5,126 bases of DNA, taken from positions 1 to 5,126 of the forward strand of contig CAYSCX010000093.1 in the NCBI GenBank assembly GCA_964429575.1, written 5' to 3'. Below the pieces are notes generated by a model. The model was not told the DNA's origin. It saw nothing but the letters and a program-made list of their open reading frames with translations, and made no database searches. Of the stretch, positions 4,944 through 5,126 are shown in pieces (within the stretch, counting starts at the first letter, position 1; each line of letters opens with the position of its first letter). This DNA is from CAYSCX01 sp964429575 (lineage in GTDB: Bacteria > Desulfobacterota > Binatia > Binatales > Binataceae). Position numbers and translations under genes: made by a program.

Positions 4944-5023
4944 GAGGCAGAGGCGAAGAGCTGCGCCGGGATTCCTCGCTCCGCGAACTGCGCTCGGAAT
5001 GACAGAAGGAAATGGAGGCCGAG

Positions 5024-5049
5024 AGGGCGCACAGCCGTGCGCCCCTACG
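5024..5049. repeat. Dispersed palindromic repeat, copy 3 (compact)
   Basis: AGGGCGCACAGCC (5024-5036) is identical to the left arm of copy 1 and runs straight into GTGCGCCCCTACG (5037-5049). The result is a hairpin with an 8-bp stem (GGGCGCAC/GTGCGCCC) and an AGCC loop. It looks like copy 1 with its long loop deleted. Confidence 0.8.
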
Positions 5050-5104
5050 AGGTTATCGCCTCTCCCACCGAAGACCTTTGCATAACCAACGACCTAACCC
5101 CTGA

Positions 5105-5126
5105 CCCCTTCCCTAAAGGGAAGGGG
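5105..5126. repeat. Perfect 9-bp inverted repeat at the window end
   Basis: CCCCTTCCC (5105-5113) and GGGAAGGGG (5118-5126) flank TAAA. It would form a strong hairpin and may be a terminator or one more intergenic palindrome. Because it ends exactly at the window edge, any U-tract or longer arm cannot be seen. Confidence 0.75.

Noticed and set aside
3995..5049. CRISPR array
   Set aside because: The repeated units are few, unevenly spaced, of unequal form and self-complementary, with a gene between them. No regular spacers or cas genes are present.

Overview
The window looks like chromosomal DNA from a GC-rich, Gram-negative, aerobically respiring bacterium. The evidence is an exported c-type cytochrome, a secreted serine protease with a standard signal peptide, sigma70-like promoters, and intergenic DNA rich in palindromic repeats. 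The repeat style and gene content recall uncultivated soil or groundwater lineages such as Binatota, other Deltaproteobacteria-like groups, Rokubacteria or Acidobacteria. That placement is an impression; the sequence carries no taxonomic marker that settles it.

Layout. Bases 1-126 hold the last 41 codons of a short-chain dehydrogenase/reductase on the + strand. Facing it is a compact minus-strand operon, read from right to left: a two-CBS-domain protein (1811-1284), a periplasmic cytochrome c (1265-783), a DUF6883 protein (732-385) and a DUF4926 protein (388-98). The last two overlap by ATGA, and the DUF4926 gene runs 29 bp into the convergent dehydrogenase gene. Bases 1812-2131 are non-coding and full of palindromes. 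They include a perfect 15-bp inverted repeat whose outer sequence recurs imperfectly at the stop codon of the next gene, giving a MITE-like outline.

A secreted chymotrypsin-fold protease of the NAL1-like type (3286-2132, minus) and peptide deformylase (def, 3442-3978, plus) are divergently transcribed from a 155-bp region with a plausible promoter for each. The rest (3979-5126) is repeat-rich. Three copies of a palindromic element (AGGGCGCACAGCC ... GGCTGTGCGCCCCTACG) surround one minus-strand gene of an unnamed family (4829-4164). A 16-bp-period tandem repeat lies just upstream of that gene, and a strong hairpin ends the window.

How the parts relate. Deformylase is a housekeeping translation enzyme and has no evident functional link to its neighbours. 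The CBS and cytochrome genes are close enough (18 nt) to be co-expressed, which suggests a nucleotide-sensing cytosolic regulator paired with a periplasmic electron carrier, though no redox partner is visible. The DUF6883-DUF4926 pair is the best candidate for an undescribed small system here, on the strength of its overlapping bicistronic layout, but the sequence alone does not show what it does. No tRNA, rRNA, CRISPR array, complete insertion sequence or prophage gene was seen.
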